From Nitrospirae bacterium RIFCSPLOWO2_02_FULL_62_14 (lineage in GTDB: Bacteria; Nitrospirota; Nitrospiria; Nitrospirales; Nitrospiraceae), in the NCBI GenBank assembly GCA_001805245.1, contig MHEU01000016.1:1-39400 (forward strand): a DNA stretch of 39,400 bases, in the 5' to 3' direction. The notes beneath the pieces were generated by a model, which had not been told where the DNA came from, searched no databases, and saw nothing but the letters and a program-made list of their open reading frames with translations. The first letter of the stretch is position 1; each line of letters begins with the position of its first letter. This document shows, one piece after another, positions 1 through 7,472 of this stretch. Position numbers and translations under genes: made by a program.

Positions 1-401
1 GTGTCCACGCTGATGGTGATGAGCTCGATCATTTTGTCGAGGCCGTGGTTCTTCTCGCTCAGATGATGCGTCTGCTGCTCGCAGACCGGCGTATCCAGCG
101 AGGGCACGACATTGATGATCCGGACCCTGCCTTTGGTGTCGGCCAGGTTCACCAGCGAGAGGTCGCCCTTGGCGACCTTCACGTCGCGGAGCATATCGCC
201 GACCTTGATGCCGGGGCCGGCGAGCGCGAGCGGCGCGCCTTTGAACGTGACGGTATGACCCTCGCCTGGTTCGGCGCTGCCGGTGGCGACCGGAAGGTTT
301 TTGTACATGAAGCCGGTGTCGGCCTGGGTGCCCATGCCGGCGCAGCCGGACAGCCCCATCGGAACGGCAAGAACCAACGCAACGATGCCCGCGTATTTCA
401 T
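1..401 (-). CDS. tpx: Thiol peroxidase with lipoprotein-type leader, 3' end outside the window
   Basis: Thiol peroxidases of the Tpx (atypical 2-Cys peroxiredoxin) family reduce hydrogen peroxide and alkyl hydroperoxides. About 133 residues are visible from the ATG at 401, which has an AGAGGT ribosome-binding site. The N-terminus is a short hydrophobic leader ending in LSGC, a lipobox, so the enzyme is probably anchored in the cell envelope, whereas E. coli Tpx is periplasmic or soluble. The family signature follows: TFKGAPLAL, then VKVGD-like segment, then VVPSLDTPVCEQQT, whose Cys is the peroxidatic residue. The resolving Cys and C-terminus lie beyond the window edge. Family assignment is firm; membrane anchoring is inferred from the lipobox. 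Confidence 0.93.
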   Translation of the reverse strand, partial: MKYAGIVALVLAVPMGLSGCAGMGTQADTGFMYKNLPVATGSAEPGEGHTVTFKGAPLALAGPGIKVGDMLRDVKVAKGDLSLVNLADTKGRVRIINVVPSLDTPVCEQQTHHLSEKNHGLDKMIELITISVD

Positions 402-463
402 CGGTGACCTCTTTTCAGTGGTACGTAGGCCCGGCTAATTTATCGGCTCTTTACCTCGCGTAG

Positions 464-1393
464 TCAAGACTTCAGAAACGTCATCAGCAGGGCGTTCACG
501 GCTTCCGGCTGCTCCCACTGCGGAATATGTCCGGCCGCGGGGATCAGCGCGATGGAGGCGCCTTTAATGGAGCGTTGCAGCTCGTGCCCGACCTCTGGCG
601 GGAAGACCTTGTCCTGCTCGCCCCAGATGATGAGTGTCGGCCGGCTGATTTCACCGATTTTGAGCGCGAAGCCCTGTTCCCAGAGCGGTAGAGTTCTGAC
701 GGAGGTCATCGCGGCGGGGATCAGTCCCGGTCGCCGGCGGTTCTGATAGGAACGCTCGATGACGGCCGGCGTGAGCCGGCTGTGGTCGTACACGATTTCC
801 TGCAGCACGTCTTTCGTGACCCAGCGGCCGGCGAGCCAGTTGCCGAGCCGGATCAGCCAGACTGGAGCCGAGGTCTCGACCGCGCGCTTGATGAGCGGAC
901 CCGTGAGTTTCTCGCGCACGCCTTTGGGCAAGCCGCTGATCAGCACGAGGCGGTCCACCCGGTCAGGATGGGCGAGAGTCATGCCGATGACGAGGCCGGC
1001 ACCCATCGAATTGCCGATCAACGCGGTTTTCTGAATCCCCAGCGCGTCCATGAAGCCGCGGAGGAAGGCGATCATTTCATCGGGTGTGTAGGCGATGTCC
1101 GGCTTGTCGGACAGGCCCGAGCCGGGCAGGTCCAGGGTGATGACGCGATAGTGCGATGCGAGGGCGGCCTGCTGGTATTCCCACTGCCACATGGAACCAC
1201 CGAAGCCGTGCACGAGGATGACCGGCTGGCCGCCGCCGGCGTCGAGATAGGCGATGCGGGTGCCGTTGACGGTCACCGTGTGGACCGGCTGGCGCTGGAG
1301 CCCGTCGAACCAGGGCGGAATCTCGGGTGGAGCGGCACAGGCGCCCAGGAGAATCGGGAGCAGCAGGAGAACGCACCAGCGCTGCGGGAACAT
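464..1393 (-). CDS. Alpha/beta hydrolase, lipoprotein
   Basis: A 309-residue alpha/beta-hydrolase fold protein. Residues 1-19 form a lipoprotein signal with lipobox LGAC (Cys19). The oxyanion segment HGFGG is at 62-66, the nucleophile elbow GNSMG at 127-131 (Ser129), the acid in WGEQDKV (Asp261) and the catalytic His in AAGHIPQWE (His289), so the triad is complete. Family members hydrolyse esters, epoxides or C-C bonds; substrate cannot be read from the sequence. It lies 9 nt after the pycB stop codon and may be cotranscribed with pycB and pycA, but a functional link to carboxylation is not evident. Confidence 0.9.
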   Translation of the reverse strand: MFPQRWCVLLLLPILLGACAAPPEIPPWFDGLQRQPVHTVTVNGTRIAYLDAGGGQPVILVHGFGGSMWQWEYQQAALASHYRVITLDLPGSGLSDKPDIAYTPDEMIAFLRGFMDALGIQKTALIGNSMGAGLVIGMTLAHPDRVDRLVLISGLPKGVREKLTGPLIKRAVETSAPVWLIRLGNWLAGRWVTKDVLQEIVYDHSRLTPAVIERSYQNRRRPGLIPAAMTSVRTLPLWEQGFALKIGEISRPTLIIWGEQDKVFPPEVGHELQRSIKGASIALIPAAGHIPQWEQPEAVNALLMTFLKS

Positions 1394-1402
1394 ACGGGCG
1401 GC

Positions 1403-3304
1403 TTATTCGAGCTGCACGAGTGTTTCGTCGGGCTTCACGTCGTCGCCTTCGTGCACGTAGAGCGTGGCGACGGTGCCGGCGACGGGGGACGGCAAGCGGT
1501 TCTCCATCTTCATGGCTTCGATGATCAGCACCGGATCGTCGGCCTTCACCTTGTCGCCCTTGGCGACCAGCACCTTGACGACGCGGCCGGGCATGGGCGA
1601 GGCGATGTCGCCGGGCTTGCTCGGCTTGGGCCGTTTCGGCTTGGCCTTGTCGCCGGTCTCCGGCGCTTCCGGCACGCCGGCCAGCACTTCCTGGATCGGC
1701 TCGAGTTGGACCTCTTCCAGCTTGTCGTTGATGCGGATGTAGTAGGGTTTGCGGCCCTCTTCCTTCCGGCCGGAGCCCGACACCTGGATGTGATAGGTCT
1801 CGCCGTGGACCGTGACGTTGAAGTCGATCGGCGCCAGGTGCAGCTCGTGCGCGACCTTGGGGCCCGCTTCCGGCGCCGGCGCCAGCGGCTCGGGCTTGAG
1901 CTCGCCCTTCTCCCGCTGGTCGAAAAATTCCCGCGCGATGGCGGGGAACAACGCCAGCGACACCACGTCCTCAGGCGACATGGATTTCCCGGCCAGTTCC
2001 GTGATGGCGGCGGGCAGTTCGGGTTCCAGCCGGTCCGCCGGGCGGCCCTTGACCGGCCGCTCATCGCCGGTGGCGCGCGCGGCGACCTCTTTGTTCACCG
2101 GGCCCGGCGGTTTGCCGTAGTACCCGAGGAAATAATTCTTCGTCTCGGTGGTGATGACCTTGTAGCGCTCGCCGGTCAGCACGTTGAGCGTGGCCTGCGA
2201 GCCTACGATCTGGCTGCTGGGCGTGACCAGCGGCGGGTAGCCCATGTCCTTCCGTACGCGCGGCACTTCCTCGAGCACGTCCCGCATCTTCTCCAGCGCG
2301 CTTTGCTCCGCGAGCTGGGCGGCCAGGTTGGACAGCATGCCGCCGGGAATCTGCGAGGTCAGGATTTCGGCGTCCACGCCCGTGAAATCGCTCTCGAACT
2401 GGTGGTACTTCTTTCGCGCCGTCCGGAAGTGCTCGGCGATCGGGATGAAGCGCGGCAGTTGCAGCCCTGTGTCGTAGGGTGTGCCCCGCAGCGCCGCGAC
2501 CATCGTTTCCGTCGGCGGGTGGGACGTGCCGCCGGCGAGCGGCGACATGGACGTATCCAGGATGTCCAGGCCGCCCAGCACGGCCATCAGCGACGACATG
2601 GAGGCCATGCCCGACGTGTAGTGCGAATGCAGGTGGATCGGCGCCTTCACCGCGGCTTTGAGTTTCCTGACCAGTTGGTAGGCGTCCATCGGCGCCAGCA
2701 GACCGGCCATGTCCTTGATGCAGAGCGTGTCGGTGCCCAGGTCCTCCAGGCGTTTTGCCAGGTCCACGAAGCTGTCCAGGGTGTGGACGGGGCTCACGGT
2801 GTAGCAGAACGAGGCCTCGACGTGCTTGCCCTGGTCCTTCACGCAGCGGACCGCGTGCTCGAGGTTGCGGATGTCGTTGAGCGCGTCGAAGATGCGGAAC
2901 ACATCGATGCCGTTGGTCGACGAGCGTTCGATGAACCGCTCCACCACGTCGTCCGCGTAGTGGCGGTAGCCCACGACGTTCTGCCCGCGCAGCAGCATCT
3001 GCAGTTTGGTGTTCGGCATGGCGGCGCGCAGGGCGCGCAGCCGCTCCCACGGGTCCTCCTTGAGGAAGCGCAGGCAGGTGTCGAACGTCGCGCCGCCCCA
3101 GACTTCGAGCGACCAGTAGCCGATGGCGTCCAGCTTCTGCGCGATCGGCAGCATGTCCTCCGTGCGCATGCGCGTGGCGAGCAGCGACTGGTGGCCGTCG
3201 CGCAAGGCGACGTCCGTGATCAGCAGCTTTTTGCCGGGCGCCGGCGTGACGTCGATTCCCGGCTTCCCTTTGCCTGACTTCTTCATGGGTTTACGCGTTG
3301 CCAT
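1403..3304 (-). CDS. pycB: Pyruvate carboxylase subunit B (carboxyltransferase plus biotin carrier)
   Basis: A 633-residue two-part protein. The N-terminal two thirds is a HMGL/pyruvate-carboxylase-type TIM barrel opening with DVALRDGHQS (31-40) and containing the metal-binding HLHSHYTSG and LCIKDMAGLL segments. The C-terminus is a biotinyl domain with EAMKMEN; the biotinylated lysine is Lys599. Together with the neighbouring biotin carboxylase this makes a two-subunit pyruvate carboxylase that turns pyruvate, bicarbonate and ATP into oxaloacetate. Oxaloacetate decarboxylase alpha subunits look similar, but no membrane beta or gamma subunit is present and the accC-like partner argues for carboxylation. 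In an autotroph using the reductive TCA cycle this would feed oxaloacetate into the cycle (inference). Confidence 0.93.
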   Translation of the reverse strand: MATRKPMKKSGKGKPGIDVTPAPGKKLLITDVALRDGHQSLLATRMRTEDMLPIAQKLDAIGYWSLEVWGGATFDTCLRFLKEDPWERLRALRAAMPNTKLQMLLRGQNVVGYRHYADDVVERFIERSSTNGIDVFRIFDALNDIRNLEHAVRCVKDQGKHVEASFCYTVSPVHTLDSFVDLAKRLEDLGTDTLCIKDMAGLLAPMDAYQLVRKLKAAVKAPIHLHSHYTSGMASMSSLMAVLGGLDILDTSMSPLAGGTSHPPTETMVAALRGTPYDTGLQLPRFIPIAEHFRTARKKYHQFESDFTGVDAEILTSQIPGGMLSNLAAQLAEQSALEKMRDVLEEVPRVRKDMGYPPLVTPSSQIVGSQATLNVLTGERYKVITTETKNYFLGYYGKPPGPVNKEVAARATGDERPVKGRPADRLEPELPAAITELAGKSMSPEDVVSLALFPAIAREFFDQREKGELKPEPLAPAPEAGPKVAHELHLAPIDFNVTVHGETYHIQVSGSGRKEEGRKPYYIRINDKLEEVQLEPIQEVLAGVPEAPETGDKAKPKRPKPSKPGDIASPMPGRVVKVLVAKGDKVKADDPVLIIEAMKMENRLPSPVAGTVATLYVHEGDDVKPDETLVQLE

Positions 3305-3333
3305 ATGCTTTCATCATCCGTGATGCACTGCTA

Positions 3334-3423
3334 CGCGGGACTCGCGTGACGCGCGAGAAATGCGAGACTCGGAAGAATCCTTCATGCCAGTCGCGCTTTC
3401 GTCCGAGTCGCGCGAGTCTCGCA
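3334..3423. repeat. 9-nt degenerate repeat array, inverted arms (CGCGAGAAA/ACT family)
   Basis: The spacer between pycA and pycB holds five left-arm units of exactly 9 nt (3334-3378: CGCGGGACT, CGCGTGACG, CGCGAGAAA, TGCGAGACT, CGGAAGAAT) and four inverted right-arm units (3388-3423). On the opposite strand these read TGCGAGACT, CGCGCGACT, CGGACGAAA, GCGCGACTG. Eleven bases (3361-3371 and 3413-3423) are perfectly complementary across the arms. The right arm ends 2 nt from the pycA stop codon. A related array lies at 34860-34930. Function unknown. Confidence 0.8.
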
Positions 3424-3425
3424 AC

Positions 3426-4844
3426 TCAAAGTCCCTCATACGCCGCGATGCAGGCGGAAATGGCCAGGACCAGATCCTCCGGCTCGATGTGTTCGTCGTA
3501 GTTGAACACGTCCGGGTGCGTCTCCAGGTAGGAGGTGTCGAACTTTCCGGCCCGGAAGTCCGGCTCCTCCATGATCTTTTCCATGAAGGGAATCGTCGTC
3601 TTGAGCCCGCGCAGGACGTATTCCTCCAGCGAGCGGTGCATGCGGCTGACGGTTTCCTCCCAGGTGCGGCCGCGGACCGTGAGCTTGGCGAGCAGCCCGT
3701 CGTAATAGGGCGGCACGTCGTAATCCTTGTAGACGGCGCCGTCGATGCGCACGCCGATGCCGCCCGGCGAGAGATAGGCGGTGACCTTGCCGGTCACGGG
3801 CCTGAAATTGTTCCGCGGGTCCTCGGCGTTGATGCGGCACTGGATCGCGTGGCCCTGCAGCGTCACGTCGCTCTGCTTGAACTCGAGCGGCCGGCCGGCG
3901 GCGATCGTGATCTGCGCCCGCACGATGTCCACGGCGGTGATCTGCTCCGTGACCGTGTGCTCGACCTGGATGCGCGGGTTCATCTCGATGAAGTAGTACC
4001 GGCCCTGCGGGTCCAGCAGGAATTCCACGGTGCCGGCGTTGTCGTAGTCCACCGCGCGGGAGATTTTCGTGGCGGCCTCGCCCATCTCGCTGCGCAGCTC
4101 CGGCGTCAGGACCAGCGACGGCGCGATCTCGATCAGTTTCTGGTGGCGGCGCTGGATGGAGCAGTCGCGCTCGCCCAGGTGGATGCTGTTTCCGTGGCGG
4201 TCCGCGAGGATCTGGAATTCGATGTGGTGCGGCCGCTCGATGTATTTCTCGATGAAGACGCTGCCGTCGCCGAAGGCGGCCTGCGCTTCACGCGAAGCGG
4301 TGTCCATGTTGACGCGCAGCTCCTGGTCGGACCGGACGACGCGCAACCCGCGTCCGCCGCCGCCGGCGCTGGCCTTGATCATGACCGGGTAGCCGGCGCT
4401 TCTGGCGAAGGCCAGGGCATCGTCCATGCTAGTGACGGCCTGTTCCGTGCCCGGCACGATCGGCACGCCGACCTGCTTGGCCAGAGTGCGCGCCTGGATC
4501 TTGTCGCCCATCAAATGGATGGCCTGCGGGGAGGGCCCGATGAAGGTGATGCCCGAAGCCTGGCACAAGTGGGCGAAAGCGGCATTCTCGGACAGGAACC
4601 CGTAGCCGGGATGGATGGCGTCCGCGCCGATGCGCAGGGCCAGGTCGACGATCTGCTGCCCGTCCAGAAAGCCCTTCACCGGACCGGGGCCGACGAGGTG
4701 GGACTCATCGGCTTTTTTGACGTAGATGCCGGTGGGGTCGGCTTCGGAATAAATGGCGGCGGTGGCGATGTTCAATTCGCGGCAGGCGCGAATGATGCGC
4801 ATCGCGATTTCACCCCGGTTGGCGACTAAAATCTTCTTAAACAT
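3426..4844 (-). CDS. pycA: Pyruvate carboxylase subunit A (biotin carboxylase)
   Basis: A 472-residue AccC-type biotin carboxylase that uses ATP and bicarbonate to carboxylate the biotin on PycB. The start was set at 4844 because MFKKILVANRGEIAMRII is the family N-terminus; an upstream in-frame ATG at 4907 would add 21 unrelated residues. Visible are the pre-ATP-grasp domain (1-115), the ATP-grasp lysines Lys115 and Lys157, the glycine-rich loop GGGGRG (161-166) and the MNPRIQVEHTVTE metal/bicarbonate segment, then the C-terminal domain. The length matches the family. It is upstream of pycB on the same strand, separated only by a 9-nt repeat array. Confidence 0.94.
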   Translation of the reverse strand: MFKKILVANRGEIAMRIIRACRELNIATAAIYSEADPTGIYVKKADESHLVGPGPVKGFLDGQQIVDLALRIGADAIHPGYGFLSENAAFAHLCQASGITFIGPSPQAIHLMGDKIQARTLAKQVGVPIVPGTEQAVTSMDDALAFARSAGYPVMIKASAGGGGRGLRVVRSDQELRVNMDTASREAQAAFGDGSVFIEKYIERPHHIEFQILADRHGNSIHLGERDCSIQRRHQKLIEIAPSLVLTPELRSEMGEAATKISRAVDYDNAGTVEFLLDPQGRYYFIEMNPRIQVEHTVTEQITAVDIVRAQITIAAGRPLEFKQSDVTLQGHAIQCRINAEDPRNNFRPVTGKVTAYLSPGGIGVRIDGAVYKDYDVPPYYDGLLAKLTVRGRTWEETVSRMHRSLEEYVLRGLKTTIPFMEKIMEEPDFRAGKFDTSYLETHPDVFNYDEHIEPEDLVLAISACIAAYEGL

Positions 4845-4944
4845 CGTGGAGTTCCGTTTCGCCTGACTTTCCCGAAATGCCCGTGAAAAGTCAGCGTAAG
4901 TTAGCATAGGGACTCAACGGCTGTCGAGGGAAAGGGTGGGGAAG

Positions 4945-5022
4945 ACGTAAGGCGTGAGACGCGAGGTGTGAGGAGTCAGACGAAGCAGGGCACCCCTACG
5001 CCTGACCCCTCACCCCTGACGG
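4945..5022. repeat. 7-nt degenerate repeat array, inverted arms (RCGTGAG family)
   Basis: Left arm 4945-4979 has five 7-nt units: ACGTAAG, GCGTGAG, ACGCGAG, GTGTGAG, GAGTCAG. Right arm 4995-5022 has four units in inverse orientation; read on the minus strand they are CCGTCAG, GGGTGAG, GGGTCAG, GCGTAGG. The array ends 5 nt from the stop codon of the IPT/TIG gene and lies upstream of pycA. The same family occurs at 34533-34567, directly before another gene. Confidence 0.8.
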
Positions 5023-5027
5023 TTGAG

Positions 5028-5483
5028 TTATTTCGCTTGGACCAGGAACCCCTTGGATCGGGCGTTGCCGCCTCCGGCGACGATGTCGATGAACGTCATG
5101 CCGGCTTTGACGTTGGGAACGACGGCCTCGATGGTGGTGTCGTTGATGAATTTGTATTCCACTTTGGACGCGCCCGCGGCGCTGAAGGCCACGCCGTGGA
5201 AACATTCCTTCGTGCCGAAGTTTTCGCCCTTGATGACGACTTTCGTGCCGGGCTTCGCCTCGTCCGGCTCGACCTTGTGGATCTTCGGCCGCTTGTTCCG
5301 GTCGCACACCGGGTCCTTTTCCACCTTGGACTCGTCGAAGCCCTTGATGGACTCCGTGCCGAACATGGTGAAGCCGGTTCCTTCTTCGATCTGGCCTTCC
5401 GGCTTTTTCTCCTCGGCCGCGAGCGGACCGGCCAGCACGGCGATGAACATCGTGACGATGAACAGGGAAATAAATCGAGTCAT
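5028..5483 (-). CDS. Secreted IPT/TIG-domain protein
   Basis: A 151-residue exported protein. The start at 5483 follows an AAGGGGG ribosome-binding site; a start at 5510 would put nine residues before the signal peptide. Residues 1-23 form a Sec signal ending LAGPLAA. The C-terminal half is one IPT/TIG immunoglobulin-like domain: PKIHKVEPDEAKPGTKVVIKG is followed by ENFG and ends with a VPNVKAG...VDIVAGGG pattern. Such domains bind ligands or partners on the cell surface. It is 23 nt after a PstS-like binding-protein gene and probably shares its transcript, so the two may work together in the periplasm (inference). Confidence 0.82.
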   Translation of the reverse strand: MTRFISLFIVTMFIAVLAGPLAAEEKKPEGQIEEGTGFTMFGTESIKGFDESKVEKDPVCDRNKRPKIHKVEPDEAKPGTKVVIKGENFGTKECFHGVAFSAAGASKVEYKFINDTTIEAVVPNVKAGMTFIDIVAGGGNARSKGFLVQAK

Positions 5484-5506
5484 ATGGGCCCCCTTGAGAT
5501 AAGACG

Positions 5507-6331
5507 TCACTTCTTCTGTTCCAGCGGCGTATAGCCTTCGATATCCAGGATCTTTTGCCCGGCCGGCGAATGCGCAAAGGCGACCAGTGCGTCCACCATC
5601 GGGTTGGGCTCCTTTTTGCTCAGCAAGAGCAGCGGCCGGCGGAGTTTGTAGCGTCCATCCTTCACCGTCGGTTCCTCCGGCTCGACCTTATCGACTTGCA
5701 GGAGGCGGACCGCGACGCCCGAGTTGACGGCTTCCAGCGCCGGCCCCATGGAAACATACGTCACGGCCGAGAGGGGCGGGAGCGTGCCGGCCACGGTTTT
5801 GATGACCTTGTCGTCGGTCTTGATGACCTTTGCGGATTCGGGAATCTGACCGGTAATGCCGAGCAACTGCTCGAAGGTGTCGCGGATGTTCCGGTTCCTG
5901 GGGCGGTCCAGGAGCAGAATCCTGGTGTCCGGCCCCCCCACCTCGGCCCAGAGTTTGACTTTGCCGGAGAAGATGTCGGCGACCTGCTGCGAGGTGATCT
6001 CCTTCATGTGGTTCGCGAGATTCACCATGATCACGATCCCGTCCCATCCGATCTGCGCGGCCCGGAGGTCCGGGTCCTCCCTGCCGGTTACGGCGATCTG
6101 CGCCTGGCCGTTTTTAACGAGCTCGACTGGTTTGGAGTTTTCGTTCCACAGGATGTCCACGTAAGCGCGCGGGTTGGTTTTTTCGAACGCGCGCGCGAGT
6201 TTCTCGATGGCGTTGGCTTCCGGGCCGTTGCCGGCGATGACGATATGACCCACGGTGTCCCCGGCAGTGAGGGGCGGCGCGCCGGCGAAGAGCAGTCCTA
6301 TGCAGAGAATGATGACGGTGGACGAGCGCAT
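5507..6331 (-). CDS. PstS-like periplasmic substrate-binding protein
   Basis: A 274-residue protein with a signal peptide (residues 1 to about 23, ending PPLTAG) and a PBP-like fold similar to phosphate-binding PstS proteins: VIAGNGPEANAIEKLARAF at the mature N-terminus, IAVTGR, then ITSQQVADIFSGKVKLWAEVGG, which is characteristic of the family, and a C-terminal AHSPAGQKIL. Phosphate or another oxyanion is the likely ligand class. No permease or ATPase genes lie nearby, so a role as a stand-alone binding or sensing protein is possible. Its stop is 1 nt before the FmdB gene's... downstream order on this strand is FmdB, this gene, then the IPT/TIG gene, with very tight spacing. Confidence 0.85.
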   Translation of the reverse strand: MRSSTVIILCIGLLFAGAPPLTAGDTVGHIVIAGNGPEANAIEKLARAFEKTNPRAYVDILWNENSKPVELVKNGQAQIAVTGREDPDLRAAQIGWDGIVIMVNLANHMKEITSQQVADIFSGKVKLWAEVGGPDTRILLLDRPRNRNIRDTFEQLLGITGQIPESAKVIKTDDKVIKTVAGTLPPLSAVTYVSMGPALEAVNSGVAVRLLQVDKVEPEEPTVKDGRYKLRRPLLLLSKKEPNPMVDALVAFAHSPAGQKILDIEGYTPLEQKK

Positions 6332-6332
6332 G

Positions 6333-6641
6333 TCAGGACGGCTTGTCGCCTCCCGAGTCGGAGTCGGATGAGGGGGGCGGCGTGGGCGGCTTCCGCTTGC
6401 CGATGATCGGCGGGAGTTTCCCGAACTTGTCCATCCGCTCGTGCAGCATGTCGTAGGCCTTCATTTCGCCGAATCCGGGCTTGTGGTCGCCCACGATTTT
6501 CGAGGCGAAGGCGGACAGAAGTCGCACGGCTTTCTTGGCCTGGCAGTGGGGGCAGACGGTGTCCTCGGAGCGGGCATTCATCGGCTGGACGATTTCAAAG
6601 CCTTCGCCGCAGCCCTCGCACCGGTATTCGTACATCGGCAT
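6333..6641 (-). CDS. FmdB-family zinc-ribbon protein
   Basis: A 102-residue protein beginning MPMYEYRCEGCG, the standard opening of the FmdB/CxxC_CxxC regulatory-protein family. The zinc-ribbon cysteines are Cys8/Cys11 and Cys30/Cys33. The start at 6641 was chosen over 6671 because of the family N-terminus and a GGAGG 10 nt upstream. The C-terminal tail is proline- and serine-rich and probably disordered. It ends 1 nt before the start of the PstS-like gene. FmdB proteins are often regulators or small metal-binding accessory proteins; the exact role is unknown. Confidence 0.88.
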   Translation of the reverse strand: MPMYEYRCEGCGEGFEIVQPMNARSEDTVCPHCQAKKAVRLLSAFASKIVGDHKPGFGEMKAYDMLHERMDKFGKLPPIIGKRKPPTPPPSSDSDSGGDKPS

Positions 6642-6671
6642 GGGGTTTAGATCCTCCCAACGTGTGAGCAA

Positions 6672-6677
6672 ATTATA
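6672..6677 (-). promoter_or_regulatory. Probable -10 box of the FmdB/PstS-like/IPT operon
   Basis: A perfect TATAAT on the minus strand ends 30 nt before the FmdB start codon. TATAAT is rare in this GC-rich window. No good -35 box was found at the usual distance; TTGTCG with a 20-nt spacer is the nearest candidate. Confidence 0.42.
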
Positions 6678-6710
6678 GCCGATTTGCCGGACGGATGCGA
6701 CAAGCGACGC

Positions 6711-6802
6711 AAAGGAAAAAGTAAAAAGGTAAAAGTAAAAAATAACAGGCCTGCAGGTTCCTGATCCTTACTTTTTCCTTTTCACTTTTGCCTTTTTACT
6801 TG
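6711..6802. repeat. 7-nt degenerate repeat array, inverted arms (AAAGTAA family)
   Basis: Left arm 6711-6745 has five units: AAAGGAA, AAAGTAA, AAAGGTA, AAAGTAA, AAAATAA. Right arm 6768-6802 has five inverted units: TTACTTT, TTCCTTT, TCACTTT, TGCCTTT, TTACTTG. The arms are largely complementary around a 22-nt centre containing CCTGCAGG. This array lies between divergent genes, so it cannot simply be a terminator. Confidence 0.78.
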
Positions 6803-6812
6803 CTCCGTGGTC

Positions 6813-6842
6813 TTGACCGCGCGGCGTGCGGTCGAGTATCTT
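6813..6842 (+). promoter_or_regulatory. Possible sigma-70 promoter for the 58-residue gene
   Basis: TTGACC (6813-6818) and TATCTT (6837-6842) are separated by 18 nt and lie about 47 nt before the ATG at 6889. The spacer contains the inverted repeat GACCGC/GCGGTC. Prediction by eye only. Confidence 0.38.
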
Positions 6843-6888
6843 AGCCGCACGTGCCAGAATGCAGTGGTATTGGAAAAGGGAGAGGGAC

Positions 6889-7065
6889 ATGCCGTTGTTG
6901 ATTCGTCGGTTTAAGTTGACCAGCGGAATGATGCAAGAGGAGCGGATTGACGATCCGGACCGGATCGAGCGGTATTTCAAGCTGTTCGAAAAGGATGACG
7001 TCAAGAAACTTGAGACCGGCGTCAAGGTCTTTATCGAAAAAGACGAATGGCAGCTCCTGCCGTGA
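6889..7065 (+). CDS. Conserved-looking small protein, 58 residues
   Basis: The start at 6889 follows a GAGAGGGAC ribosome-binding site. The product begins MPLLIRRFKLTSGMMQEERI and is rich in charged residues, with DDPDRIERYFKLFEKDDVKKLETGVKVF suggesting a helix followed by a strand. No signal peptide, membrane segment or known motif was recognised. An in-frame ATG at 6856 exists but lacks a ribosome-binding site. It looks like a real small cytoplasmic protein of unknown function. Confidence 0.6.
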   Translation: MPLLIRRFKLTSGMMQEERIDDPDRIERYFKLFEKDDVKKLETGVKVFIEKDEWQLLP

Positions 7066-7084
7066 GCCGCCTGCAGCGGGCTCA

Positions 7085-7177
7085 ATTTTCCCATTTGGTG
7101 ATTTGATCATTGATTGAATGGACGGACCGTCTGCCGGGCTCCAATCGACAAATCAGCAAATGGGTAAATCACGCAAT
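7085..7177. repeat. 8-nt degenerate repeat array, inverted arms (ATTTGGTG family)
   Basis: Left arm 7085-7124: ATTTTCCC, ATTTGGTG, ATTTGATC, ATTGATTG, AATGGACG. Right arm 7141-7177 is inverted; on the minus strand its units read ATTGCGTG, ATTTACCC, ATTTGCTG, ATTTGTCG, ATTGG. The centre is a short GC-rich segment. The array fills the spacer between two small genes and ends 11 nt before the ATG at 7189. The same family occurs at 15986-16051. Confidence 0.8.
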
Positions 7178-7188
7178 TGCTTCTTACC

Positions 7189-7392
7189 ATGATCTACTGG
7201 CTCCACATCGCCCGCCAAAACGATCGGACAATGCTTCACAAGGATCGCTGCCCGGCGGTTCCTTCCCACAATATAACCACGGATTTCTGGGAAGGCGGGT
7301 GGTTCGAATATCCGGACAAGGAACGGGCCCTGGCGGCCATGGAACAGTCCGGCACCAACGATCACAGGAAGTGCCCCCTCTGTAAGCCCTAA
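7189..7392 (+). CDS. Small cysteine-containing protein of unknown function
   Basis: A 67-residue open frame starting MIYWLHIARQNDRTMLHKDR and ending KCPLCKP. The internal ALAAMEQSG...HRKCPLC segment resembles small Nitrospira-type proteins remembered as having a C-terminal CxxC, but this could not be checked. No ribosome-binding site precedes the ATG; instead the 8-nt repeat array ends 11 nt upstream. A TTG at 7177 is an alternative start. The minus strand of the same stretch is also open (7153-7365), so the call is moderate. Confidence 0.5.
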   Translation: MIYWLHIARQNDRTMLHKDRCPAVPSHNITTDFWEGGWFEYPDKERALAAMEQSGTNDHRKCPLCKP

Positions 7393-7396
7393 TGAC

Positions 7397-7464
7397 GTTG
7401 CGTCGGTTTGTCAGTTTAGCCCGTTGTGCCAGTTAACGGGCTCAACCGGCTGAACAGGCCAAAC
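7397..7464. repeat. 9-nt degenerate repeat array, inverted arms (GTTTAGCCN family)
   Basis: Left-arm units: GTTGCGTCG, GTTTGTCA (8 nt), GTTTAGCCC, GTTGTGCCA, GTTAACGGG (7397-7440). They run into inverted right-arm units GGGCTCAAC, CGGCTGAAC, AGGCCAAAC (7438-7464). Eight bases later is the EamA start codon. An array of the same family and arrangement occupies 14512-14617 with exactly the same 8-nt gap to the next start. Confidence 0.8.
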
Positions 7465-7472
7465 AGATTCAT

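Noticed and set aside
782-3277. Long plus-strand open frame over the hydrolase and pycB genes
   Set aside because: It is the antisense shadow of two clearly recognised minus-strand genes and has no family features.
3360-4829. Plus-strand open frame opposite pycA
   Set aside because: Shadow of the biotin carboxylase gene; high GC keeps the frame open.
4945-5022. CRISPR array
   Set aside because: Units are 7-9 nt, directly adjacent and without spacers; no cas genes are present.
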